The notes below the pieces were generated by a model that had not been told where the DNA came from, searched no databases, and saw only the letters and a list, made by a program, of their open reading frames with translations. Below, one piece after another: positions 1 to 6,016 of a DNA stretch of 9,416 nt. Position numbers and translations under genes: made by a program. The stretch is from assembly GCA_026985515.1 (NCBI GenBank), contig JALSQH010000181.1, forward strand, positions 1-9,416. Reading direction: 5' to 3'. Positions within the stretch are counted from its first letter, which is position 1. The number at the start of each line of letters is the position of its first letter. This DNA comes from a bacterium (GTDB lineage: Bacteria > JALSQH01).

Positions 1-858
1 ACCCACAAGGGTTCTGCCTGGTCCAATCTCAAGAAAATGGGTAACTCCTTCATTTTTGAGAAGTTCAATTGACTGCTGCCACTTAACTGGTGAAAATGTC
101 TGAAAATAGAGAAGATTGGGAATATCTGCAGGATCAGTATGGATCCGTGCGTCAACATTGGCAACGAGTGGATATTTGAGTGGTCTGAACTCTATTTTCG
201 CAAGTCTATCTTTTAACTTTTCCGCTGCCGGTTTCATGAGAGGAGTATGAAAGGGCGCACTCACATCAAGGTAAACTACCCTCTTTGCTCCCTCATCCTT
301 TGCCCTCTGAACAACCCTATCAACTGCAACTTTTGAACCTGCAACAACAATCTGGTTGGGACTGTTGTAATTGGCTGGAACGACGCTATTCTCCTCGTCA
401 CTCTCCTCCCAGCAGAGGGTTTCCACCCTCGATGGAGCAAGTCCCATAATAGCTGCCATGGCTCCTACATCGGGGGGAACTGCTTCCTGCATAAATTTCC
501 CCCTGTCCCTCACAAGAGGAACAGCCTCATCGTAACTGAGGGATTCCGCCACAACCAGGGCGGTGTATTCACCCAGGCTGTGACCCAGAACAAAATCTGG
601 TTCCACCTTTAAAAATCCATTATCTACAAGTGTTCTGTAAATGGCGTAACTTACGGCAAGAACTGCAGGCTGGGTATTTTCAGTAAGGGAAAGCTGTTCC
701 TTTGGACCATTTAAGATTTTTTCCTTTAGGGGGGTATCAAGTATTTCATTTACTCTGTCCAGAACTTTTTTAAATGACTCATACTTTTCATAAAAGTCCT
801 TTCCCATCCCCACATATTGTGCCCCCTGCCCCGGAAAAACGAAGGCTATTTTACCCAT
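1..858 (-). CDS. fabD: Malonyl-CoA:ACP transacylase, C-terminus cut by window edge
   Basis: Moves the malonyl group from malonyl-CoA to acyl carrier protein, supplying the extender unit for cytoplasmic type II fatty acid synthesis. The reading frame gives 286 residues up to the window edge; FabD proteins usually have about 305-310, so roughly 20-25 C-terminal residues are missing. The N-terminus reads GKIAFVFPGQGAQYVGMG, the typical FabD opening. The nucleophile motif GHSLGEYTAL places the catalytic serine at residue 94, and the partner histidine is at about residue 204 in APFHTPLM. The arginine that binds the malonyl carboxylate should lie in the segment VRDRGKFMQ. The last visible residues, FLEIGPGRTLVG, are the conserved region before the C-terminus. 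The ATG is preceded by GGGAGGA at 870-864, inside the end of fabK, and the two genes overlap by 8 bp, so translation is probably coupled. Identification is secure. Confidence 0.95.
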   Translation of the reverse strand, partial: MGKIAFVFPGQGAQYVGMGKDFYEKYESFKKVLDRVNEILDTPLKEKILNGPKEQLSLTENTQPAVLAVSYAIYRTLVDNGFLKVEPDFVLGHSLGEYTALVVAESLSYDEAVPLVRDRGKFMQEAVPPDVGAMAAIMGLAPSRVETLCWEESDEENSVVPANYNSPNQIVVAGSKVAVDRVVQRAKDEGAKRVVYLDVSAPFHTPLMKPAAEKLKDRLAKIEFRPLKYPLVANVDARIHTDPADIPNLLYFQTFSPVKWQQSIELLKNEGVTHFLEIGPGRTLVG

Positions 859-1816
859 TATCTTCCTCCCTTACTATGGTATCATTTAATTTTAGTATAA
901 CTTCACCTGCCTCTGCAATGATTTCCTCAATTATTTTTGCAGCAGGTTTGATCTCGTTTATGAGGCCAGAAATCTGACCTGCCATCAGAGAACCCATGTT
1001 AACATCACCAAGTAAAACAGCCTTTCTCAACGCTCCCATACCAAGTGTCTCAAGCTCCTCAACAGAAGCTCCCCTCTCCACAAGTTCCACAAACTTTCTT
1101 GCAAGCTGATTTTTTATCACCCTGACTCTGATCCCCGACGGATGTCCCGTAACAATGGTGCTTCTATCCTTTGCTTTCAAAATAGCTTCTTTATATTTCT
1201 GATGAATATGGCATTCCTCAGACGCGAGAAATCTCGTCCCCATCTGCACACCTTCGGCTCCCAGAGCAAGAGCCGCCACAAAACCTCTTCCATCTGCAAT
1301 CCCACCTGCTGCAACAACGGGAATGGAAACTCTGTCCACAAGTTGAGGAACAAGAGCCATGGTGGTAATCTCACCCACATGTCCCCCTGCCTCATATCCT
1401 TCAGCAATAAGCATATCTGCACCCAATTTCTCCATCCTTCTTCCGAAATCCACTGTTGCCACAACAGGAATAACTTTTATGCCCTTTTCTTTAAAGAGGG
1501 GAATATCCTTTCCGGGATTACCTGCACCTACCGTCACAACTGGAGGTGCATACTCAAGAACAACCCGTTTCTGTTCTTCAATGTTTGGATTCAGGTAGTA
1601 AAGATTAACGCCAAATGGTCTGGAAGTTAACTGTCTGACCCTTTCAATCTGGATGGAGAGTTCTCTGCCATTTAAACCACCAGCTCCAAGTATGCCGAGA
1701 CCCCCCGCATTTGACACTGCAGCAACCAGTTCAGGATTGCTTGCCCAGGCCATTCCACCCTGAAAAATGGGATACTTGATCCCGAGAATCCGGGTAACCC
1801 GGGTATTGAAAACCAC
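851..1816 (-). CDS. fabK: Enoyl-ACP reductase II, FMN-dependent
   Basis: Reduces trans-2-enoyl-ACP with NAD(P)H through bound FMN, the last step of each elongation round. It is a TIM-barrel flavoprotein of the nitronate monooxygenase/FabK family, unrelated to the FabI reductases. The 321-residue protein begins TRVTRILGIKYPIFQGGMAW, close to streptococcal FabK. It carries the glycine-rich segment AGGLGILGAGG (residues 37-47), the catalytic histidine at residue 146 in EAGGHVG, the FMN phosphate-binding stretch AAGGIADGRG (169-178) and GTRFLAS (193-199). The IKNQLAR segment (234-240) and the later GDVNMGSLMAGQISGL region are also typical. The start is GTG at 1816-1814, with AAAGGGG at 1829-1823 and a 6-nt gap. 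The neighbour fabD supports true FabK rather than a nitronate monooxygenase. It lies 18 bp after rpmF and overlaps fabD by 8 bp. FabK enzymes are generally insensitive to triclosan. Confidence 0.94.
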   Translation of the reverse strand: MVFNTRVTRILGIKYPIFQGGMAWASNPELVAAVSNAGGLGILGAGGLNGRELSIQIERVRQLTSRPFGVNLYYLNPNIEEQKRVVLEYAPPVVTVGAGNPGKDIPLFKEKGIKVIPVVATVDFGRRMEKLGADMLIAEGYEAGGHVGEITTMALVPQLVDRVSIPVVAAGGIADGRGFVAALALGAEGVQMGTRFLASEECHIHQKYKEAILKAKDRSTIVTGHPSGIRVRVIKNQLARKFVELVERGASVEELETLGMGALRKAVLLGDVNMGSLMAGQISGLINEIKPAAKIIEEIIAEAGEVILKLNDTIVREEDNG

Positions 1817-1834
1817 AATATGCCCCTTTTAATT

Positions 1835-2017
1835 TTACTCAACCTCCAGATCCAGAACCTTTCTTCCCTTGTAGTAACCACAGTGTGGACAAACACGATT
1901 GGGGAGAATCGGTTCACCACAGTTGGGACAGGTAATATAATGAGGTTTTTTGAGATGAATGTGGCTCCTTCTTTTTCCCTGTCTCGATTTTGATGTCTTT
2001 CTCTTTGGCACAGCCAT
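1835..2017 (-). CDS. rpmF: 50S ribosomal protein L32, zinc-ribbon form
   Basis: Small protein of the large ribosomal subunit, 60 residues, the usual L32 length. The N-terminus [19 protein letters not shown] is the L32 signature and is rich in basic residues for rRNA contact. Two CxxC pairs (C30/C33 and C43/C46) form a zinc ribbon, so this is the zinc-binding version rather than the cysteine-free paralogue some bacteria switch to under zinc shortage. The ATG is preceded by GAGAGGGAG at 2032-2024. It lies 15 bp after the DUF177 gene and 18 bp before fabK. The yceD-rpmF pairing next to fatty acid synthesis genes is widespread in bacteria. In many genomes plsX and fabH come next; here fabK follows directly. 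Confidence 0.97.
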   Translation of the reverse strand: MAVPKRKTSKSRQGKRRSHIHLKKPHYITCPNCGEPILPNRVCPHCGYYKGRKVLDLEVE

Positions 2018-2032
2018 ATTTTGCTCCCTCTC

Positions 2033-2572
2033 TTACAATTTTATTGATAGTTTTATCTTATCCCAGATGGGATTTTTATATCTGTGTTCAGCACCGTAGT
2101 GCTCACATTTTTCATAATTCCAGTTGGCTCCACAAACAGGACAGAGTCCCTTACAATCAGGTCTGCAAAGCTTATCATGGGGGAAGTTTACCATCAGTTC
2201 CGACAGAATTATATTCTCCAGATCCACAACCACCCCATCAAAGTACTCAACATCAAGATCCTTCCTCGTCAGCCTTACCTCTCTCTTACCCGCAATGTAG
2301 ATGTCCGGCATCAGCCTTATATCAAACTCACCCTCAAAGGGTGAGGTGAACTCTTCAAGACACTTTGGACAGGTGAGCTGAGCAACACTGCTGTATCCAC
2401 CTTTCACCCTTATGCCCCTTTCTGTTCTGTAAAGTTCAACCCAGACTCCGATGTTTTCAGCAAACCTGAAATCATCTCCAGGATCCTCGATTCTCTCCCG
2501 CATCCACTCTGGAGGCAGATCAAAATCAAGCTTTATGCCTTCCTTTGGAATATCTTCAACTAAAATTCTCAC
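2033..2572 (-). CDS. yceD: DUF177/YceD family protein (large ribosomal RNA accumulation protein)
   Basis: Member of the YceD/DUF177 family, which is nearly always found just upstream of rpmF. In E. coli and plants, family members have been linked to 23S rRNA accumulation; the biochemical role is unclear. The 179-residue protein shows the family cysteines: CPKC at 68-71, then C136, C140, C144 and C147 in LCRPDCKGLCPVCGANWN, and a further C156. These probably bind zinc. The N-terminal half is a beta-rich region with no recognisable catalytic motif. The start is GTG at 2572-2570, chosen because AAGGGG lies at 2584-2579 with a 6-nt gap and the protein then begins MRILVEDIP. It is the first gene after the minus-strand promoter at 2595-2622 and so heads the yceD-rpmF-fabK-fabD operon. 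Confidence 0.9.
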   Translation of the reverse strand: MRILVEDIPKEGIKLDFDLPPEWMRERIEDPGDDFRFAENIGVWVELYRTERGIRVKGGYSSVAQLTCPKCLEEFTSPFEGEFDIRLMPDIYIAGKREVRLTRKDLDVEYFDGVVVDLENIILSELMVNFPHDKLCRPDCKGLCPVCGANWNYEKCEHYGAEHRYKNPIWDKIKLSIKL

Positions 2573-2594
2573 AAAAATCCCCTTGTTTCACTTC

Positions 2595-2622
2595 ATTATA
2601 TATTCTGAGGGGTGAATGTCAA
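2595..2622 (-). promoter_or_regulatory. Sigma-70 type promoter for the yceD-rpmF-fabK-fabD operon
   Basis: On the minus strand a perfect TTGACA (2622-2617) and a perfect TATAAT (2600-2595) are separated by 16 bp. Transcription should start near 2588, giving a short leader of about 16 nt that contains the AAGGGG ribosome binding site and then the GTG of the DUF177 gene. Both hexamers match the consensus fully; the spacer is one base shorter than the 17-bp optimum. This is a prediction from sequence only. Confidence 0.8.
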
Positions 2623-2630
2623 GGTGAGGA

Positions 2631-2644
2631 AATTCCGGAGAATT
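2631..2644. promoter_or_regulatory. Short inverted repeat between the two divergent promoters
   Basis: AATTC (2631-2635) and GAATT (2640-2644) are perfect inverted arms around the 4-bp centre CGGA. The dyad lies between the two outward-facing -35 boxes, and its right arm overlaps the first two bases of the cas6 -35. Its position suits a regulator site for cas6, but 5-bp arms in AT-rich DNA can arise by chance. No regulator gene is seen nearby. Confidence 0.3.
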
Positions 2645-2671
2645 GACAGTGCTGTGGAAATGAACTATACT
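2643..2671 (+). promoter_or_regulatory. Sigma-70 type promoter for the cas operon
   Basis: A perfect TTGACA (2643-2648) and TATACT (2666-2671, five of six consensus bases) are separated by exactly 17 bp. Transcription should begin about 6-8 bases after the -10, at roughly 2678-2680. That coincides with the cas6 ATG at 2679, so the message would have no leader. This is a strong constitutive-looking promoter for a cas operon. No second promoter is evident before cas10d, so all five cas genes are probably co-transcribed. Confidence 0.8.
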
Positions 2672-2678
2672 TTAAGCA

Positions 2679-3461
2679 ATGAGAATCAAAATCCATTTCT
2701 CCCTGCCCAGGGGAGGGGTGAAGTTACCGGTTCATTACAATCCAGTCATTCAGGGTTTCATATACAGAAATATTGATGAGATACTTGCGGAAAAGTATCA
2801 CAGTGAAGGATACAGGGTGGGCAAGAGGAAATTCAACTTCTTCACCTTTTCAAGATTATATTCAAAGCACAGAGAGTATATTAAGGAAGAAAAAAGCATT
2901 ATCTTCAGGGATTACCTCATTCTCAGAATCGCTTCCCTTGATGTTAATCTTCTCGAATCATTTGTCACCCATCTGGTACATAAGAAAAGGGTTAAAATTG
3001 GGAGAAATTTTTGTGAAGTATCCTCCATAGAGGTAGAAATGCCACCCCCATTCAGCAGGCTCGTAATTGTAAAAACCATTTCTCCCATTACAACATACAG
3101 CACTCTTATTGATCCTTACGGAAAAAAGAAAACTTATTTTTACAATCCATCAGAAGCAGATTTCCCAGTGAAATTGATGGAAAATCTGCAGAGAAAATAT
3201 CTGGCACTTATAAACTCACCATTCTCCCTTTCCACTCCAGTGAAATCAAATGAAGAGATGGTTGGCGATATAGAGGTCATTAAAATCAGGAAGGAAATCA
3301 TAACTTATTTTAAAGACACGCTTATTAAAGGATGGGATGTGGTCCTGAGGCTCAATCTCAGTGAGCCATTTTTTGAACTTGCCTACAATGTAGGCCTCGG
3401 CTCCAAAAACAGCCAGGGCTTCGGTATGGTGGAGGTGGTGAGGGGGGAGGAGTTTTCATGA
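2679..3461 (+). CDS. cas6: CRISPR-associated endoribonuclease Cas6
   Basis: Cuts the CRISPR precursor transcript within each repeat to release crRNAs; the reaction is metal-independent. The 260-residue protein opens with the first ferredoxin-like strand RIKIHFSL and has the pattern KYHSEGYRVGKRKFNFFTFSRL (residues 39-60, described here by its key residues). It ends with the glycine-rich loop GLGSKNSQGFGMV (239-251) that defines the family. By comparison with archaeal Cas6, Y29, H41 and a lysine near 49-51 are the likely catalytic residues. The ATG is forced: an in-frame TAA lies at 2673-2675, two codons upstream, and a downstream GTG at 2718 would delete the first strand. No Shine-Dalgarno site precedes it and the promoter implies a leaderless mRNA. 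Its GC (about 41%) is nearer the housekeeping genes than the rest of the operon. The stop overlaps the cas10d start as ATGA. Confidence 0.94.
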   Translation: MRIKIHFSLPRGGVKLPVHYNPVIQGFIYRNIDEILAEKYHSEGYRVGKRKFNFFTFSRLYSKHREYIKEEKSIIFRDYLILRIASLDVNLLESFVTHLVHKKRVKIGRNFCEVSSIEVEMPPPFSRLVIVKTISPITTYSTLIDPYGKKKTYFYNPSEADFPVKLMENLQRKYLALINSPFSLSTPVKSNEEMVGDIEVIKIRKEIITYFKDTLIKGWDVVLRLNLSEPFFELAYNVGLGSKNSQGFGMVEVVRGEEFS

Positions 3462-6004
3462 GTGTAAATATAATAGCTAAGTTCAATAAAACATTTTCCA
3501 CTCCTATTTTTAAAAAAACACTTAAAGAATATTTTCAAGAAATCTTTCCGAAAATTTTAGAAAGTTACAGGACGTTCCCTGCAAAAGGAGGAATTAAATT
3601 TCAAGATTTCTCCGATATGAGCTATCCTATGCATATCCTTAATGGAATATTACCATCAATGCTGTACCTTGAACAACAATTCTTAAGCAATGAATCGCTT
3701 TCTAAACTCACGAATAACGAGGACTCGGAAATTAGAACACTTATAAAATGTACCTTACTTGGAATAACATTTCACGATATTAATAAACTTGTGGGAAAAA
3801 GCGATTTAAAAGAATCTCTGAAATATGTTGACGAAATGTTTGATCATTTGGGGTTAAGACTATCAGAAGAGGAAAAGGGCATTGTTAAATATTTAATAAT
3901 GAGTGCAGAAGATAGAACACGGTATACAATCCCAGATAGCACACTCCCACAAAAAATCTATCTCCATAAAATTATTAAAGATTATCTGATAGAAACAGTA
4001 CACATGGCAGATAGTATTTCGTTACCACCTCTGGAATCGTTTTCTCATACATTCAGAATTCTCAGAAAGAAAATTACCAATTATTTTCCAAGTGTTCATG
4101 TGTTTTATTTTCATGACACTCCTTACGAAGTTCTAAGCAGGTACATAATGAGCAGGCTCATTACCAGAATAGACGGCAAAATTCTTCTCATATCCCCAAA
4201 AGGTTTTATATGGACGGGAAAACCAATATATAAAAAGAACATAGAAGAATTTTTGCCAGAAATAAAAAATGAATTTTATAATTTTCTGCTAAATCAACTG
4301 GATGACTTTCTGACATGTGATTGGCAGAAAGCACAACTTGATATATTCAGATACATTCCACCAACAAAAGACTTCATAAAAAACAAATTATTTCCTACTC
4401 TACTGGAAAAGAAAAGAGAAATAATACTATATCGAGGATTACCTTCCGATGAAGCTATAAAAGAAAATATTAAAAAAGAAATAGAAAAGCTCGAAGTAAA
4501 CGGAAAACTTGAAGTGATGCTGATATTTAAATTTATTTTAACTCTTACACCAAACAGTAACGAAGTTAAGAAACTAAAAAAGGATATAGAAAACATTTAT
4601 TATCCTGACGAAAAAGATACCAGAAATCCTGTCATAAAAAACATAAATAAAATTCTGGGAGCAGCTTACAGATTCAATAGAAGACAAGATGAACTGTATG
4701 AAGTATTGGTTAAACTTATCACTGAAAACTATCGAAATGAAATTATAAATATAAATGAAGTGCTAAAATCCATTCTAAGTTATGCATACATTGATGACCA
4801 ACCGATATTTCCTATTGAGGTTCAAGACCTTGGTGACAAACACAATATTTGTTCAATATGCGGAGCTAAAACTACTACTGTGGCCAGAGAGGGTGTTTCA
4901 GTTGGATTTTCACCACGAGGTTTCACAAATAGAACAGTAGTGTCGTTAAGAAATACAGAGCGAAAGATCTGCAAAACCTGTTTAGCAGAAGTAATGTTGA
5001 GAAAACTATTTTTTAAACAAAGTAAAGATTTTTTTGCGGTTTACATTGATGCATGTGATTACACAACTCCTATTCTGAATGCTGAGAAAGTTGTAAATTA
5101 TATTGAAAACCAAATAAAGGGTATTAAAACCTTATCTGTGGAGCATGACAGATCTTATCCAATTCTCTATGGGTACGACTTAAAAAACACTAAAGATGTT
5201 TTAATCCCTTTTTTAATGTTTAATATTCAAGCTGGTAAAGAATCAGAGTTTCTCAGAAGATATCATGACCTGTTAATTTTTGCTAGTGCAACAGGATTCA
5301 AAGTTTACCTTACATACGCCCTAAACTCTGACAGAATTAGAAAAGAAAGTTTTGTTCTTGACTACGCCCCTAAATCTTTACACAAATTAAAATGGGACAA
5401 AATCAGGATTGATGAACTTATTACAGTTAAAACAGAATTTGAACTACTCAGAGACTTGGCAAAAAACGTAGGTGGAAGAAGATGGGATAATGAATTGGTT
5501 AGAATTTTGAATGATTATGCTTCCTATCATCTTTCATTTTTTTATCATTTATTCAGAACTGCTAATCCTTCAGGCTTTTCAAGCAAAAATAATGATAAGA
5601 TCATGTTAGTTTATAAACGCATAGGAGGTAAAACGATGGGTGTAATTAAAAAATTGGCAGACAAAGCTTCTGAAATAATATGGAGTGGATACACTACTTC
5701 AAAGCAAACATGGATAATTCGCACCGCCATTGATGCCTTAAAAATTGGGGTTCAAAGAAAATTAGACAAAGAAGATACAATCGCTTTGATGGCAGGAACC
5801 ATAAATAAGAAGGTTAAGATTTTAAAAAGTAAAGAAGTTGATGATTTTTGTCAGGCAGTTTACGAAGATCTTTATGAAAAGACATGGCAAAACAAAATTC
5901 CTTCAAAAACTGAATTAAAATACTGGATATATGGTTTTGCATTTGAATACGCAAAAAAATCAGAAGAAAAATATAAAAAGATTCAAGAAGAAAAAAATAA
6001 ATAG
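3458..6004 (+). CDS. cas10d: Type I-D large subunit Cas10d (Csc3) with N-terminal HD nuclease
   Basis: Large subunit of the subtype I-D interference complex, which in this subtype also provides the DNA-cutting HD nuclease. Of 848 residues, the first ~200 form the HD domain: H59 (PMHIL), H106-D107 (TFHDINKLVG) and H182/D185 (HMADSI) match the metal-binding pattern. A zinc finger is formed by C465/C468 (CSIC) and C505/C508 (CKTC), as in Cas10 proteins. I see no GGDD motif, so the palm is unlikely to make cyclic oligoadenylate, as is usual for Cas10d. The alpha-helical C-terminus (about 727-848) resembles a Cas11 small subunit and has its own internal start, listed separately. The ATG overlaps the cas6 stop and follows GGAGGAG at 3446-3452. 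The gene is strikingly AT-rich (about 28% GC in sampled lines). Family assignment rests on domain layout plus csc2 and csc1 next door. Confidence 0.9.
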   Translation: MSVNIIAKFNKTFSTPIFKKTLKEYFQEIFPKILESYRTFPAKGGIKFQDFSDMSYPMHILNGILPSMLYLEQQFLSNESLSKLTNNEDSEIRTLIKCTLLGITFHDINKLVGKSDLKESLKYVDEMFDHLGLRLSEEEKGIVKYLIMSAEDRTRYTIPDSTLPQKIYLHKIIKDYLIETVHMADSISLPPLESFSHTFRILRKKITNYFPSVHVFYFHDTPYEVLSRYIMSRLITRIDGKILLISPKGFIWTGKPIYKKNIEEFLPEIKNEFYNFLLNQLDDFLTCDWQKAQLDIFRYIPPTKDFIKNKLFPTLLEKKREIILYRGLPSDEAIKENIKKEIEKLEVNGKLEVMLIFKFILTLTPNSNEVKKLKKDIENIYYPDEKDTRNPVIKNINKILGAAYRFNRRQDELYEVLVKLITENYRNEIININEVLKSILSYAYIDDQPIFPIEVQDLGDKHNICSICGAKTTTVAREGVSVGFSPRGFTNRTVVSLRNTERKICKTCLAEVMLRKLFFKQSKDFFAVYIDACDYTTPILNAEKVVNYIENQIKGIKTLSVEHDRSYPILYGYDLKNTKDVLIPFLMFNIQAGKESEFLRRYHDLLIFASATGFKVYLTYALNSDRIRKESFVLDYAPKSLHKLKWDKIRIDELITVKTEFELLRDLAKNVGGRRWDNELVRILNDYASYHLSFFYHLFRTANPSGFSSKNNDKIMLVYKRIGGKTMGVIKKLADKASEIIWSGYTTSKQTWIIRTAIDALKIGVQRKLDKEDTIALMAGTINKKVKILKSKEVDDFCQAVYEDLYEKTWQNKIPSKTELKYWIYGFAFEYAKKSEEKYKKIQEEKNK
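5623..5629 (+). promoter_or_regulatory. Internal ribosome binding site within cas10d
   Basis: AGGAGGT, a full match to the anti-Shine-Dalgarno, lies 7 bases (counted from its last GG) before an in-frame ATG at 5636. It is part of the 12-mer ATAGGAGGTAAA, which recurs exactly at the csc2 start (6001-6012). In the cas10d frame it encodes IGGK. Strength, spacing and the shared sequence argue that it is used to translate Cas11d. Confidence 0.72.
5636..6004 (+). CDS. cas11d: Predicted Cas11d small subunit, translated from inside cas10d
   Basis: In-frame product covering residues 727-848 of Cas10d, 122 residues, starting at the ATG after the AGGAGGT at 5623. It begins MGVIKKLADKASEIIW and appears wholly alpha-helical, with two amphipathic blocks (about 728-768 and 793-835 of the parent) and a very lysine-rich tail (KKSEEKYKKIQEEKNK). 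Small subunits of Cascade-type complexes bind crRNA and the displaced DNA strand along the belly of the complex. It is established for subtypes I-D, I-B and I-C that Cas11 can be made by internal initiation within the large-subunit gene. That this happens here is inference from the ribosome binding site, the in-frame start, the size and the position at the 3' end. It shares its stop with cas10d. Confidence 0.7.
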   Translation: MGVIKKLADKASEIIWSGYTTSKQTWIIRTAIDALKIGVQRKLDKEDTIALMAGTINKKVKILKSKEVDDFCQAVYEDLYEKTWQNKIPSKTELKYWIYGFAFEYAKKSEEKYKKIQEEKNK

Positions 6005-6015
6005 GAGGTAAAGAA
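5999..6015 (+). repeat. 17-nt direct repeat, copy 1, containing the csc2 ribosome binding site
   Basis: AAATAGGAGGTAAAGAA covers the cas10d stop codon (TAG at 6002-6004) and the AGGAGGT (6003-6009) that serves csc2, whose ATG follows at 6017. The Shine-Dalgarno overlaps the stop, a layout that suits ribosome reinitiation. The identical 17 nt occur 220 bp downstream inside csc2. Confidence 0.85.
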
Positions 6016-6016
6016 A

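Noticed and set aside
1142-1630. 162-codon plus-strand open frame opposite fabK
   Set aside because: It lies wholly antisense to a well-supported FabK, its product is composed of odd cysteine/histidine/asparagine runs with no family likeness, and it has no ribosome binding site of note.
2084-2349. Plus-strand open frames opposite the DUF177 gene
   Set aside because: They are antisense shadows of a gene with clear conserved cysteines, and neither product resembles a known family.
2718-2720. Alternative GTG start for cas6 behind AGGGGAGGGG
   Set aside because: The purine run abuts the codon too closely for a ribosome binding site, and starting there removes the conserved first beta strand of Cas6.
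3586-3605. A second strong AGGAGG inside cas10d, at 3586-3591
   Set aside because: No ATG, GTG or TTG follows at a usable distance; it simply encodes part of AKGGIKF. It shows that a strong site with a well-placed start, as at 5623, is not guaranteed by codon use.
4294-4596. 100-codon minus-strand open frame opposite cas10d, rich in Ser and Phe
   Set aside because: The Ser/Phe/Ile bias is what the complement of lysine- and glutamate-rich codons gives; no start signal or family likeness.
5466-5490. Possible internal start GGTGG followed by ATG near 5483 in cas10d
   Set aside because: The ATG is out of the cas10d frame and no sustained open frame follows.
3458-6004. Type III (Csm/Cmr) signalling system, because of the Cas10-like large subunit
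   Set aside because: There is no GGDD cyclase motif, and the neighbours are Csc2, Csc1 and a Cas3' helicase, which define subtype I-D.
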